From positions 20,457,723 to 20,521,722 of the forward strand of contig NC_133122.1 in the NCBI RefSeq assembly GCF_033568475.1: a stretch of DNA of 64,000 bases, in the 5' to 3' direction. Numbering within the stretch: position 1 is the first letter of the stretch; each line of letters begins with the position of its first letter. Shown in pieces: positions 45,915-56,889 of the stretch. A program made the position numbers and the translations under genes. This DNA comes from Henckelia pumila (taxonomy: Eukaryota; Streptophyta; Magnoliopsida; Lamiales; Gesneriaceae). The notes under the pieces are model-generated. The model was given only the letters and a program-made list of their open reading frames with translations. It was not told where the DNA came from and ran no database searches.

Positions 45915-47775
45915 TGTTGGAAAACTGGCGAGTTCCCAGACCAATTACGATTGATACCCGGTGCAGCGGAAGTTTAAAAATTTTTCATGGAACGTTTCCA
46001 TGGTATGGGTATCAACCGTTCATCGATTGAATTACGTGTGTGTAAAATTTAAATAACAATTAAATAAATTTTACCTCAAATCTCGCAACGAGATTAATGG
46101 ACACCAACAGAACAATTCTGCTCTTGTTGTCTCTCCCTGGAACCGATGAACGCCTTCAATCAGGTCCACGAACAGAGGTTTAATCCCTCTGATAGATTGC
46201 ACTAGAAAATCTATCAGAAGTTTTCTGCGAAGAGAATACACGAATTTGATTCGTTATTCCTTACTGCGATTCAAAATCACAGACCGGAATTTTCTCGGGC
46301 AGAGCAAGGGGGCGGCCGAAATTCTTTGAGAGAGAATAGGGTTTTCGAATTTTTTGCTCTCAAAAATTATGACCCTGTTGTGTGTAATTTCTGTACTGAA
46401 ATAACTTATTTATAATGCAGGCCACTAACACCTTAGGGCCCATTAATCATAAGCTGGGGCCCGACAAGCAAAGCCCGCTCGTTCAGAAATTAATATAAAA
46501 TTCATCGTGACTCCGATTGATGAAACGATTTCACCAATGTGCACAGAAACCATTTCTGCACGTTTTAAAGTCAAAATAAATTTTCCTGAATCCGAATTCA
46601 GTGGTTTCCAAAAATGTCCATCCCTATGTCATTTTAGGAAATCCTACTCCCTTACTCTTATTTAAGAAGTCCAACTCCTTAGTTCATTAAATTTAACTCT
46701 TTAAATTTAACTATCTCAACGGGGATTAAACTCCATTACACTGTGTGACCCTCAATGGTTCAGGGATACAGCTAGCCGTGGGCTCACAACTCCTTGTGAC
46801 TCGGAACAACACTTTCCGACTTGCCCAACGAATCATGGTAAAGCGCCTAGCAACATCGCCCCATGATTCCCTAGGTATCACTGATAGTGCCTACAAGAAC
46901 CAGTAGATTTTGGTTAGCGTACAGTACGGTCCCTTCATCCATATATCCCGATCGAATCAACAACCATTGGTATATCGAGAGTCGCTCAAGATTCGATAAC
47001 TATGCAATGCATCTTGAAGATCAAATTAGTGACATCGCATGTGCTACTAAGAAACCATTTCTTAAATCACATCAAGTACTCTGGCCAGAGATTTGTCACA
47101 CTAATATCTCCTCAGATCGCATAGGATATCCACACTCGCAAGTATGTGGTGAATCCTTGACAACAATGCATTGACTCCTACATGTGTCGTAACTGTACCC
47201 AATCTCGACACCTGATGACCCCCTCAGAGTCGGTAAACGAGTCAAAGCACAGTACTAGCATATAGAGTCTCCATGATGTTTCAAGTCGTAAGGACTAATG
47301 GTGTACAACCAAAACCGCGGACTTTATCCACTCGATAAGTGATAACCACTTGGAAAGTCCGGATAGGGTAGTTCGACTATTCATCCTATGAATATCCATT
47401 TGCATGCTTCGAACATCTCCATGTTCCCTACCAATGAAACGTGGTACTCCGCATCGCAAATGCTAGTCTCAAACTCGAGCGATCCTTATCCTTATTATCG
47501 GACGGCTCAATCGACTAGGAACGGTTTTAGAATATACAGTGACTATAAGATGTATTTCATGATAGACATCTCCATGTTCTACCACATCTTACATACACTA
47601 TAGTATATTCAAGGTCTTTATCAAAACAACAATAGTATATCACAATATAACAATATGAAGTAATATAAAGTCATTGCCATAAAAGTGTAAATAATATTAA
47701 ACAAAAGATTGTTTATACAAAGAGTCAACAAAGCCCATAGCCACACAGTTGGCTCACTGGGCACCCACTCTTACA
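45915..47775 (-). repeat. copia-2 5' LTR
   Basis: 1861 bp. As the 5' LTR of a minus-strand element it holds the promoter; TATAAATA is at 46407-46414. Confidence 0.95.
46407..46414 (-). promoter_or_regulatory. copia-2 5' LTR TATA box
   Basis: Minus strand TATAAATA in the context GCATTATAAATAAG; the likely core promoter of the element's genomic RNA. R and U5 would then be about 490 bases long. Confidence 0.6.
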
Positions 47776-47780
47776 GTGCC

Positions 47781-48523
47781 GCGATACTAAGGGAATGTCG
47801 GCTCCAGAAATCATTGATGATAGTGACAAATCCAACGGGAATAATTCAAATCTTATTAGAAGGACAATTCAAACTTATGACCGTTGGCAATCCAAAGGGT
47901 ATAAATAGAGATCTTGATCAACATCAGAATAAGTGAAAACAATACGCACTGAAAACTCTGTCATTCTTACGAAGAACACGAAAAGCTCTTTTCGATCAAG
48001 ATTCGATCAAGAAACTCAAAGCACAAACGTTCAAAAGCATTATTCTGATCATTGAAGGGTCGATATTTGTGCTAAGAACTTCGAGTTACATTTACTCTAT
48101 TGTTATATCAGTCTAGGACTGAAACTAAGGTGTTATACTAGGAGTTCTTGTTTAGGCAGTGTTTAAGTCCTAAACTGGATTGGGTTTGTGCAAATTACTT
48201 GTATAAATCAAAGTCTTCTAGTGAAATCCTTCCGAGGTGGAAGAAAGGGTGACGTAGGAGTGTTTGAAATCTCCGAACATCTATAAACAACTACTCGTAT
48301 CATTTCAGTTTACTCATCACCAACACACACCCTAAACTGATATTCACTCAGTGTTTTAAATCTGCAGTTTGACATATTTTCGCACATATTTTGTTTTCCA
48401 AACTGCATTTGTTACTAAGATAAGCCTCAAACTCATTTCTTAAACTGATTGAGTTCAATATTTCCTACTAAACTGCTTGAAAGTATATTCACCCCCCCTC
48501 TAGACTTTCAACCGATCCTAACA
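47781..48523 (+). repeat. copia-1 3' LTR, second part
   Basis: Continues the LTR after the second GTGCC (47776-47780), through the TATA box at 47900-47907, and ends at CCTAACA. It includes the roughly 410-base U5-side segment missing from the 5' LTR. Confidence 0.85.
47900..47907 (+). promoter_or_regulatory. copia-1 3' LTR TATA box
   Basis: TATAAATA in the same context as in the 5' LTR. In this copy it could drive outward transcription into the rest of the gypsy-1 LTR. Confidence 0.55.
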
Positions 48524-48528
48524 CTTGT

Positions 48529-49464
48529 CCTCGGGATCCCAACAGAAGAACCAAGATTTCCATTGATTATCCGAGTAGATAATCTCGAATTTTAAAGACA
48601 TGCATTGCATTCTATTTTATCTTGAATTATGTTGAAGTTATATCATGTTTTGATATACTTGTGCTATTGCATGTTATGTTGCTTTTAATGGGAATATTAT
48701 TCTCACCGGAGTTATCTGGCTGCTGTCTTGTTTTTGTATGTGTACTTGGCAACAGGTGGGATAGGTTCGAGTCAAAGGCTGCATGACTAGATCGAATTGG
48801 GAGTGATAGAAGTGCGGACTTGGTTTTAGAGTTGTTGTATTTTGAACTCGTTGTACCTCGTATTGTATTTTGAATTGTAGAACCTAGAGTTGATGCTTAT
48901 TCTACTTTAGAGTATTTGATTGACATTAGAACTTCATGTATTGTTCGATGCTAGATTTATGTATTAATGCATGTTGTAAAAAGACTTTGATTTGGTTGTT
49001 GGATTTGCATGTTCTGCTGCCTATTCTTATTTTTTTGAGTTTTTACAGGGCACGAACCGTGTGCCACCTCCATGCCATGGTCCGTGTACCTTCGTATTTT
49101 GAAATATTTTGATTTTGTACATTCACGAACCCATGACATGCATCCGTGCGTGGGCCCATGTGTAATTTTTACGAGGCAGTAAATTTGTTTTTGAAATGGT
49201 GGGCACGGACCCGAGCACGGAGGGTGCATGGGGTCCGTGCATAAAACAGAGAGTTGGACTTTTAGTTCATTTTTGGTGCACGGAGGTGTGCACGGGGTCC
49301 GTGTATTTTTTGTAGTTTCGATCCTTTTGGCTACAACTTAATGCTTTTAATGCACGGACCCGTGCATGCTTTTAAAAAAAATTCTTTACTTTAAACTCTC
49401 GACTCTATATCGTTAATTGATTGATTTTAATATTGATTAGATGATTAGAATGGAGGTCCTCACA
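48529..49464 (+). repeat. gypsy-1 5' LTR, second part
   Basis: Continues the LTR directly after the second CTTGT at 48524-48528. It ends CCTCACA, five bases before the primer binding site. It carries a cluster of palindromic CACGGACCCGTG-like motifs at 49046-49370. Confidence 0.8.
49046..49370. repeat. Cluster of CACGG(A/G)CC palindromic motifs in the gypsy-1 LTR
   Basis: At least seven occurrences of CACGGACC, GGTCCGTG and close variants lie in about 320 bp in both orientations. One is a perfect palindrome, ATGCACGG-AC-CCGTGCAT, near 49351-49369. Such motifs can fold back in RNA or DNA and are rich in CG and CHG methylation sites. Confidence 0.65.
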
Positions 49465-49469
49465 TTAAG

Positions 49470-49482
49470 TGGTATCAGAGCG
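49470..49482 (+). promoter_or_regulatory. gypsy-1 primer binding site
   Basis: TGGTATCAGAGCG five bases after the LTR end matches the 3' end of initiator Met-tRNA in complement, the usual primer of plant LTR elements. Confidence 0.85.
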
Positions 49483-49881
49483 ATAAGATCTTGGATTGAA
49501 CTAGAAGTGAGCGGGGTAAATCGAGTCCGCTTGATTTAAATTATTTCTCGCATGTGATTGAATTCTTAATTTGATTATTTGAATTCCATGCGAGCATGAT
49601 TTTTTATTTCATAAATTATTTGAATTAATGATTTGTGATTTAAATTACGAAGCACGATTGTTTGTTGTTAATAGTAAATCATGATATATTAGAAATACGG
49701 ATTGGAATATACATGAGATTGAATGAATTTTTGAATAGAGATTATGGACACGAGATTATTGAAATTGATATATTTGTGTCCCAATGCTCTTGAATATGAG
49801 ATATGTTTTCTCAACGAATATTGAACAGGAAACATTCAGTAACGAACCTCTATTGAACAAGATTGTACTGCGACTGAGCAA

Positions 49882-50570
49882 ATGGTTGTTACTCCGACAC
49901 CGATGGAATCTTTGCTGATGAGGTTTCAGTCCTTCCAACCACCAACTCTGAGGAGTACCGAGAATGTTGTAAGGTGTGAAAATTGTTTAGAGGAGATCGA
50001 TGAGTTGTTTGATTCTCTTGACTACACCGATGACCGTTGAATTCGGTTAGTTGTGTACCAACTTCAGGGGATTGCCAAAGGTTGGTGGATTTCGAGAAAG
50101 AAATCCTTAGAGAATCAAGGTACGGTTATTTCTTGGATTCTGTTTAAAACTGAATTTCTTCAGCAGATCCCATTCCAAAAATCGACCGGATATAGAGGTA
50201 GTACCATAAGGGATCATTTGCAACCAAAAAGAAAACAATTCAAGAATTTCGGGAGCAATTTTTCTAGTTCCAAAACAGTTTGGTCCAGGACAGAGTTCAG
50301 GATCTTCCGGTATATCTTGCAACAATTGTGGAGGTCGACAACTCAGTGAGAATTGTCTTGGGATTGGAAGTTCTTTTAGACCTATAGAAGTTCAACCGGA
50401 GAGGCAATCTTTGTAGTTCACTCATTTCAACCACCGCAGCAGAATCGACAAGGAGGTAATTAGTATGTGAATCAACCTTCGATGCAACAAACACTAGCCT
50501 TTTCTCTTATCGAGGATCAGACTCAGACTGCACCTGACGTTGACACAATAGATAACTGTTCGATCTTTGA
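49882..50570 (+). pseudogene. gypsy-1 gag remnant
   Basis: The frame opens at ATG 49882 and meets a TGA near 50037; the same frame continues after it to a stop at 50347. The piece GIAKGWWISR and the following FKTEFLQQIPF correspond to the retrotransposon Gag core region seen in plant Gypsy elements. Further on, in another frame, CNNCGGRQLSENC is an eroded CCHC zinc knuckle. The region ends at the junction with copia-3. It cannot make a working protein. Confidence 0.65.
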
Positions 50571-51104
50571 TTAATCCGCTCTTACTAGCTCAAGCTTACT
50601 CAGACTAGCAATATCCTTGAAGTTAAAAGGGTTCAATATTTTGTGCCACAACCAATTGCGCTTTGAATTTGAAGCTACGGGAAAAACTGATTTGCTAGAC
50701 TGATCATTCCAACATACTTTATATGTATTTTCACACCTGTTATCTGTTAAGATAGTATTACCAGAAGCATCTTTAACGAGACATGAGTGTTTTTTGAAAC
50801 TCAACCAAATACTCATAATCACATAGTTTACTGATACTATCAAATTGTATTTCAAGTTCTAAACTAATAATACATCCTTAATGATTATGTTATCGTGGAT
50901 AATCTTACCCTTGCCCACGGTCCTACCTTGTGAGTTATCACCAAATGTGATAGTTGGACCATTGCTTTTAATTAGTTCAGACAATAGTTTAGCATTCCCA
51001 CACATATGTCTTGAACATCCACTATTTAAGTACCATGATTCATCCAATTTTCTTTAATACATGTTACCTGCAGTCACAAAGTTGATTAATTTTGGTACCT
51101 ATAT
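50571..51104 (-). pseudogene. copia-3 protease and truncated integrase
   Basis: After the Gag-end TAG the same frame contains a second TAG in place of the Trp of the conserved (I/M)WVPK phrase. The protease piece reads WYLNSGCSRHM, so the catalytic Asp is Asn. Next comes a stretch similar to copia-1 with KRNWLWHK of the integrase zinc region. It stops at the 50571 junction. Clearly inactive. Confidence 0.75.
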
Positions 51105-53085
51105 CTATTTGGGTCCACGAGGGATTAATCCTTTAGGAATCCAAATCTGGATTACTTTAACCAGTTTACCAGTTTTAGTTCCTATAGGTTTGTGCTAAAT
51201 TTGGTGCTCTAGGTCGTGGAGAGTGATGTGCTTGTGATACCATATGTTGTTTTTCCTTTCCCAAGTTGTTGAGTTGCCGATATCGCTTCTAAACAGGTCG
51301 TTGTTGTGATATTTATTTCGATTTCCTCTCATAGGATTTGGTTGATATGTATTAGTCCGATTGAGACTTTTAACAGTTTCAACCTTAGTTTCTTCAGGAG
51401 TGAAACCGATACCAAACCTTTTCCTGTTCATTTGCTCTATTGACTTCCAACTCTTTAAGCATGTTCATTTTCCCTAACTGCTCGCACAAAGTGTATAAAC
51501 TTTCATTTGAACATATTCAGTTTGGGTAGAGTACTGGATTCACCAATATCCCCAGTTTTACCAAACTCTAGACCACTTTTGTCATTTATGGGTTTTTGTA
51601 AATTGTGCATTTCTGTCATCATGCTTGAGGATCTATTCCATGAGCTTACCAAGTCATTCAATCCTTGATTTTCCATTGTAAAATTCATGAGATTGATCTT
51701 AAGCTGCTCATTCTCAGTCTCAAGCTTGTCAATCTCTGTTTGAAGATTAATTTTCTCAACTGATTGTTCCCAGTTGGGCTCAGTTGAGATATCTTGCAAA
51801 TCATCTTGCTTTGCTTTGACTTCATCAAATGCTATGGACAATTTGTGATACTCATTAGTCATTTCGTGAAGTCCTGTGATGAGGGCTTCTCTAATGACAT
51901 CATCTGAACTAAAATTGAATATGTGTCAACTTATAGTTGCTTGTTCATGATTATTTGCCATTAGGCATTTCACTTATTCCTCATCTTCACTGGAGCTGGA
52001 GGATTAGTTTGACTCTTTTGATTCACTGTCAGTTTCTACCCATTTGGCTTTGCTGTCCTCGACAACCAATGCCTCATGTTTCTTTCTAGAAGTATGTTTG
52101 GCCTCTCTTGAGCTTTTATTTCTTTCAAACTTCTTCTTTCCTTTTTCTGTTGATCTTTTCTCATATTTCTTTGGTTTATGACAATCTGTTATGAAGTGTC
52201 ATGTCTTTCCACAGTTGAAGCATGCTCTCGGTTCTTCATTTGCATCTTTATTTTGAACGTTTCTTCTATAGGATCCTTCTTGATTTCTCCTGATGAATTT
52301 TCCAAAATTTTTCACAAATAGTGACATAGCATCACTACTTAACTATTCTGCTTCTCTTTCTGGTTGAGCAGGTGACTCTACTTTGACTACTGTTAAAGAC
52401 CTGGTCAGTTGAAAAGTAGACTGATCCTCTTCTCGACTTTTCAATTCAAACTCATAGGCCTTTAGATCAGCAAATAGATCATGAAATTCTAGTTTATTCA
52501 AGTCCTTTGATTACCTCATTGCCATTGTTTTTACATCCCATTCTTTGGAAAAGCCTTGAATAACTTTCAGAATGACTTCTCTTTTGGGATATGTTTTTCC
52601 CAGAGCATTGAGTTCAATCACAATGCTACTGACTCTTTCATGAAACTCTGCCATAGATTCTTCTGGCTTCATTTGATGTTATCAAATTTTTGAGTAGCCA
52701 CAGATAGTTTGTTTTTTTTTTTTGTCTGATCATTTCCTTCACATAGATGAATCAATTTTTCTCAAATTTCTTTTTCAGTTTTACACATCTTGATCTTGCT
52801 GAAAGTATTTTTACCAAGAGTCTTGTACAGATTATCTTTGACAACATTGTCAAGATTTGTCTTCTTCTTATCTTCAGCAGTCCATTCAACTCTTGGTTTC
52901 TCGATGTATTGTGGTCCACCACTACAAATAGCCACAACAGTGTTTACTTTGGTGATTTTGAGAAGTCCATCAGTAATAACAAACCACATGTCATCATCTA
53001 AAGTTGATAGATGAGTTTGCATACGAATCTTCCAATCATCAAAGTCCTCTTTGGAGAACATGGGGATCTTACGGAATGAAGACAT
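51105..53085 (-). pseudogene. copia-3 gag
   Basis: ATG 53085 starts SSFRKIPMFSKEDFDDW, the same start as copia-4 gag. Multiple stops and shifts break it; identifiable pieces are 53085-52762, 51862-51503 (coiled-coil part) and 51431-51195. The zinc knuckle near 52200-52240 has lost at least one ligand (CFNCGKT followed by WHFIT-like reading). The C-terminal phrase WIPKGLIPRGPK ends at TAG 51107-51105, aligned with the stops of the other two SIRE-like elements. Confidence 0.75.
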
Positions 53086-53117
53086 TTTGATAAAGTGTTC
53101 ATAGGCAAGATAAAAAC

Positions 53118-53134
53118 CTGTCTCTGATACCACT
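53118..53134 (-). promoter_or_regulatory. copia-3 primer binding site
   Basis: Minus strand AGTGGTATCAGAGACAG next to the LTR end; matches the Met-tRNA type site TGGTATCAGAG. Confidence 0.75.
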
Positions 53135-54120
53135 TGTTAGGATCACTTTAATGTGTAGAGGGGGGTGAATACACTTTAAAACTTTTTAACGCGTAAGGAT
53201 TGAATTCAATCGGTTTAGTGATTGAATTCTATGTTTATCTTGATGTATAATGTAATTTTACAAACTAGGTATGTGCGAAAATATGCCAAGTTACATATTT
53301 GAACACTTATAAAATAACAGTATATGCAATATAGATAGTAGGTAGGTAAACTGATAAGAGACACAAGGAGATGTTTATGGATGTTCGGAGATTTTAATTA
53401 CTCCTACGTCACCCCTTCTTCCACCTCGGAAGGATATCATTAGAAGACTTTGAATTTTACAAGAAATTTGCAAAACCCCGATCTAGTTTAGGACTTATAC
53501 ACTACCTAAACAAGAACTTCTAGTTACAACTCAGTTTCAGTCCTATATTGATAAAATAAAGATGTTTACAACTCGATTGACTTGGCACAAAAATGATCCT
53601 TCAATGATCAGAATATCAGTTGAGTGTTTGTGCTTCGAGTTTTTTGATCAATTTCTAAGCTTTGAGACTTTGAATATTCACACAATAAGCTTTGTTGGCA
53701 AAAGTTGTTCTTAAATCGATCCAGATCCCTATTTATACTCTTCGGATGCTAATGGTAACAAATTCAAAAATGATCTTCAGATAGAATTTTAAATATTCTC
53801 GTTGCATTTGTCACTATCAAGAACAATCTCTGACGCCAAAAATTCCCTTTGGATCGCGGCACTAACTTTCGTAAGATGTGTTAGAGTATGGAAAACTTTA
53901 TCCAAAAGTCGCGCGGGTAAACTGATCATAGGTCAGTTTAGTGTCTTCAGTTTGGTTGACTTGAATACTATCAATTGAGGTCATACGCGGGACAGTTTAG
54001 CGCTTCTTTCTTTATGTAGTAGTTTCGATATGGGTTTAACATTTCAGTTTAGTCCCATATCAGTTTTTGTCTTTAGTTTTGTACTATGTTTTGTAAACAC
54101 CAAAACTTAATTTCTCAATA
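53135..54120 (-). repeat. copia-3 5' LTR
   Basis: In its own direction it starts with an eroded TATTGAGAAATTAAG, matching TGTTGGGAAATTTAG of copia-1, and ends GTGATCCTAACA. TATAAATA is at 53730-53737. The outer end has lost the canonical dinucleotide. Confidence 0.75.
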
Positions 54121-54635
54121 CTTTTTATTGAGGGTTGTATTTATATGGTTAAGAAAATTTAATATTCAATCAGGGGTGAAATTAATGTTGTTGATTTTCT
54201 TCTAAATTTTTCGTGGTTTAGAAATTCATATATGTAAAGAGAAGTGTTATTTACATTCCAAAAAATACTAATCACACTCCACTTTAATTTTTATTATATA
54301 TATTGACAATATTATCATTTCTTATTGTTTAGTATGTTTTGAAATCATTCTAAAATTTAAAAATATTCAGTATATATAAACTAACTTCCTTGTATAATTT
54401 ATAAACAAATAAATAAGCACAGAATTAATTTTAGAGAAAATCTTAAAACTAATCTTCAAAATAGAAATTTTTTTATAATAAACCGGTCAAATATAATTCA
54501 TCATCGTATTGACTGAATTTGGAGATTTTTTTTTTTTTTACATTATAACAATAATATTAAAATTTAAATATGAAAAAAACAGAATATAATATTCATTTTT
54601 ATGTTTTTATAAATATGTCGTGAATTTATCATATT

Positions 54636-55913
54636 TGTTGGGATCGGTTTAGAGGGTAGAGGGGGGGTGAATACACTCTGAAACTTATTTTCTTTCTTTT
54701 CAAAATGATCAAGTGAAGTTTAGTTCACTTAATCTGTTTTCTCAACTTTTAAAACGGTTTGAACAACTTAAATAGTGCGGAAATAGTTCAGAGGTTTTAG
54801 TGATGCAAAGGCAAGTTATAACACGATGTATGAGCAATATATAAGATAAATATGCAGTAAAGACTAAGGAACGATTTATGGAAGTTCGAAGGCTTAATCC
54901 TTCTACGTCTCCCCTTCTTCCACTTAGGAAGGAATTCACTAGAAGACTTTGGTTATTACAACGTCTTGCAATACACCCACTTCAGACTTAGGACTTATCC
55001 AATGCCTAATCCGAAACTCCTAGATTTACACAGATAAGATTCTCAGTTCTTATCAGACTGGTGGAAGCTTTCAGAGTAGCTTCAAGTCTCTTCAATAATG
55101 AATACAGTCCGGTTGAGCTTCTCAAACTGCAGAGCGGTCGAGAGGCTTGGAAACCCTAGGATGATCCTTGAAGATCAGATATGTAAACTGTAGGCGAGAG
55201 TTTATTTGAGCAGCAAGTGAATGATCTTGTAAGTGTGCTCAAGTATTGCTTCAGTATATCAGATGAGGACTTCTGATAGTATTCAAGTGATTGAGTTGAT
55301 TGAGATTTTTCGTGTTGCTTGTCTTCTTGTCTTTTGTCTTGAGCAATCTTCCCTTTATATAGGTCAATCATCAACGTCTTTATTTTGAACATTCTGATGC
55401 TGCATTGAATGCACATTTAATGCTTCATAAATGCATTGATGATTATGCATGAAGATCGTACTCTTCTTTAAATGCAGACAACTTCCAGGGTCCAAAACTG
55501 GTATAAACGGTCGAATGCTTTATCTGTAGCCATTTTGCGTTTTTGCCATTTTAGTGCAACCTGTTGTCTCGATGCAAGAGTCAACAGATCTTCTGATACG
55601 CCGGTTCTGATTTTGATAAAAGATCTTGCAAAGAACGTCTTGTCTCAAGTATTTGTCTTGAGATATCTTGATAAACAGTTGACTTTCTTTCGGTAGAGAG
55701 ATTTATCCTCTGCTGGTTTGAATAACCAGTCGATAGGCTTGTGACTGCAACCGGTCGAGAGACAAAGGCGGTTGACAAGCTTCCGGTAGATAACTTGAAG
55801 GGTTTAGACGGTTGCGGTAGGAGTTGTAGTAGATTCCTGAAGTACAAAAGATTGGTAGCACATTCCTATACACTGAGTTGTTGTTTGTTATCACCAAAAT
55901 GTCGGATTCAACA
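54636..55913 (-). repeat. copia-4 3' LTR
   Basis: In its own direction TGTTGAATCCGAC to GATCCCAACA. TATATAAA on the minus strand at 55354-55361. Confidence 0.92.
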
Positions 55914-55930
55914 ATTTCCCTTTTTTTGGT
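55914..55930 (-). promoter_or_regulatory. copia-4 polypurine tract
   Basis: Minus strand CCAAAAAAAGGGAAAT immediately before the 3' LTR. Confidence 0.75.
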
Positions 55931-56089
55931 GATGACAAAACTAAAGTGCTCCAAGAACAATATGAAAGCATTAAAATGAACTTCATTGAGAGAATGAATT
56001 TCATTAATTACAATAAGCATTCTTATTACACCTACTGAAGAAAAACAAAATGAGATGCAGCTGCGATAAGTAAAGAAGAGACAAGTTGT

Positions 56090-56877
56090 TCATCTTTTGA
56101 ACCAACTGGCTCCTCCTGACCTATCGCCTTCTCTTCTTCTTCTGTCGGCTTCTTCCTCACGTCTTCTTGCCTCTGATGCTCTTCGTTGCTCTTCTTCCCC
56201 CTTTTTGGCATCACCTTGGTTGAGTCGAAGGATGATCTCAGTGAGTTGAGTGCCAAGGCAGGCTTGCATAGTATCAATTTTTGCATCTAGTTGAGCAAGT
56301 AGAGTAGTTTGCATAGTGTCCATCCGATCATTCAACTGCCTATGAAGGCGGTTTTCGGATCTGACAACTTGTTCGGAGACGGTAGAGAACGTTTTGATTT
56401 GAGTGCGATGATGGGCAGTGATCTCTTTGGACAGGTGATCAAGGTCTCGAGACACGGTCTCAAAATTCCGAATCATCGTCTGGCGTGAATTGTCAACCGA
56501 TAAGGATGAGTTTGTGATGTCTTGTGAGAAGGATCGAACTGTTTGCATGAGCTCATGAAGCCTATTTATCAAAGTGTGATCCAGAGCTGCGGCCATGGCT
56601 TCAATTAATGAGTCATCAGTCGGAAGCATTTGACTCTGTGTGTCATTCCTTGGTGAAACCGGGCCAGACTCAAGATGATGTGGTGCTGGTGATCTGGCTG
56701 GGGAGCTAGCTGATGGACCTTCCAATAGTGGTACAGTTGGAGATGTAAGAGTCTCGACTGCAGCCAAGATGGTTGGTGGAGTAGCAGGATCAGCACTCGG
56801 TTCATCCATTATGAGATCTTCCACAAACTTTTCAGTAGATGGAGACGGTTGAAGTGTTGGGTCAGCATCTAGTTCCA
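56090..56877 (-). pseudogene. copia-4 extra 3' ORF, C-terminal remnant
   Basis: About 262 open residues without a start codon. A Pro/Ser/Thr-rich part (PSPSTEKFVEDLIMDEPS) comes first. A coiled-coil part then contains TVRSFSQDITNSS and the repeated DTMQ phrases. A highly charged tail (RRREEEADRRRREGDRSGG) ends it at 56090. This mirrors the disordered-then-coiled-coil end of the copia-1 extra ORF. It has no membrane segment. Confidence 0.7.
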
Positions 56878-56889
56878 ATCACATTTTGA

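Larger units (their letters stand above)
38160..47775 (-). mobile_element. copia-2: complete young Copia element, minus strand
   Basis: A 9.6-kb element inserted in the copia-1 3' LTR with perfect target duplication GTGCC (38155-38159 and 47776-47780). LTRs are 38160-40021 and 45915-47775. In its own direction the LTR runs TGTAAGAGTGG to TTTTCCAACA. Primer binding site 45901-45913 and purine tract 40022-40036 are present, and the single gag-pol frame is open. The LTRs differ by one base substitution and one missing A, so insertion is very recent. It has every sequence feature expected of an autonomous copy. A long leader of almost 2 kb lies between the primer site and gag. Confidence 0.95.
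17335..48523 (+). mobile_element. copia-1: SIRE/Maximus-like Copia element, nested and decayed
   Basis: The five bases CTTGT flank it at 17330-17334 and 48524-48528, and it starts TGTTGGGAAA and ends CCTAACA. Order of parts: truncated 5' LTR (17335-17976), gag (18000-19956), pol (19957-23251), two antisense frames (23512-24631), an extra 3' ORF (24898-27413 and 37091-37492), a polypurine tract (about 37763-37775) and a 3' LTR (37777-38159 and 47781-48523). Gypsy-2 interrupts the extra ORF and copia-2 interrupts the 3' LTR. Without its nested guests it is about 11.9 kb. The primer binding site and U5 are deleted and all genes carry stops, so it is dead. The gag, pol and extra-ORF layout is that of the SIRE lineage. 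Confidence 0.9.
16094..50570 (+). mobile_element. Host Ty3/Gypsy element (gypsy-1), 5' part only, interrupted
   Basis: The element starts with TGTAACGCCCC at 16094. Its 5' LTR is cut at 17334 by copia-1 and resumes at 48529 after the five-base duplication CTTGT, ending in CCTCACA at 49464. A primer binding site, TGGTATCAGAGC, follows at 49470, and a decayed gag runs to about 50570. There the sequence changes abruptly into copia-3; the rest of pol and the 3' LTR are absent. The intact LTR would be about 2.17 kb. It is the oldest frame of the nest. No target duplication can be tested because the far end is missing. Confidence 0.8.
50571..54120 (-). mobile_element. copia-3: truncated SIRE-like Copia element, minus strand
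   Basis: 5' LTR (53135-54120), primer site (53118-53134), gag and the protease plus a bit of integrase. The sequence breaks off at 50571 in the segment ASLSKLELV, directly against gypsy-1 gag. Reverse transcriptase, RNase H and the 3' LTR are absent. Close similarity of gag and LTR ends to copia-1 marks the same family. No target duplication can be tested. Confidence 0.85.
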
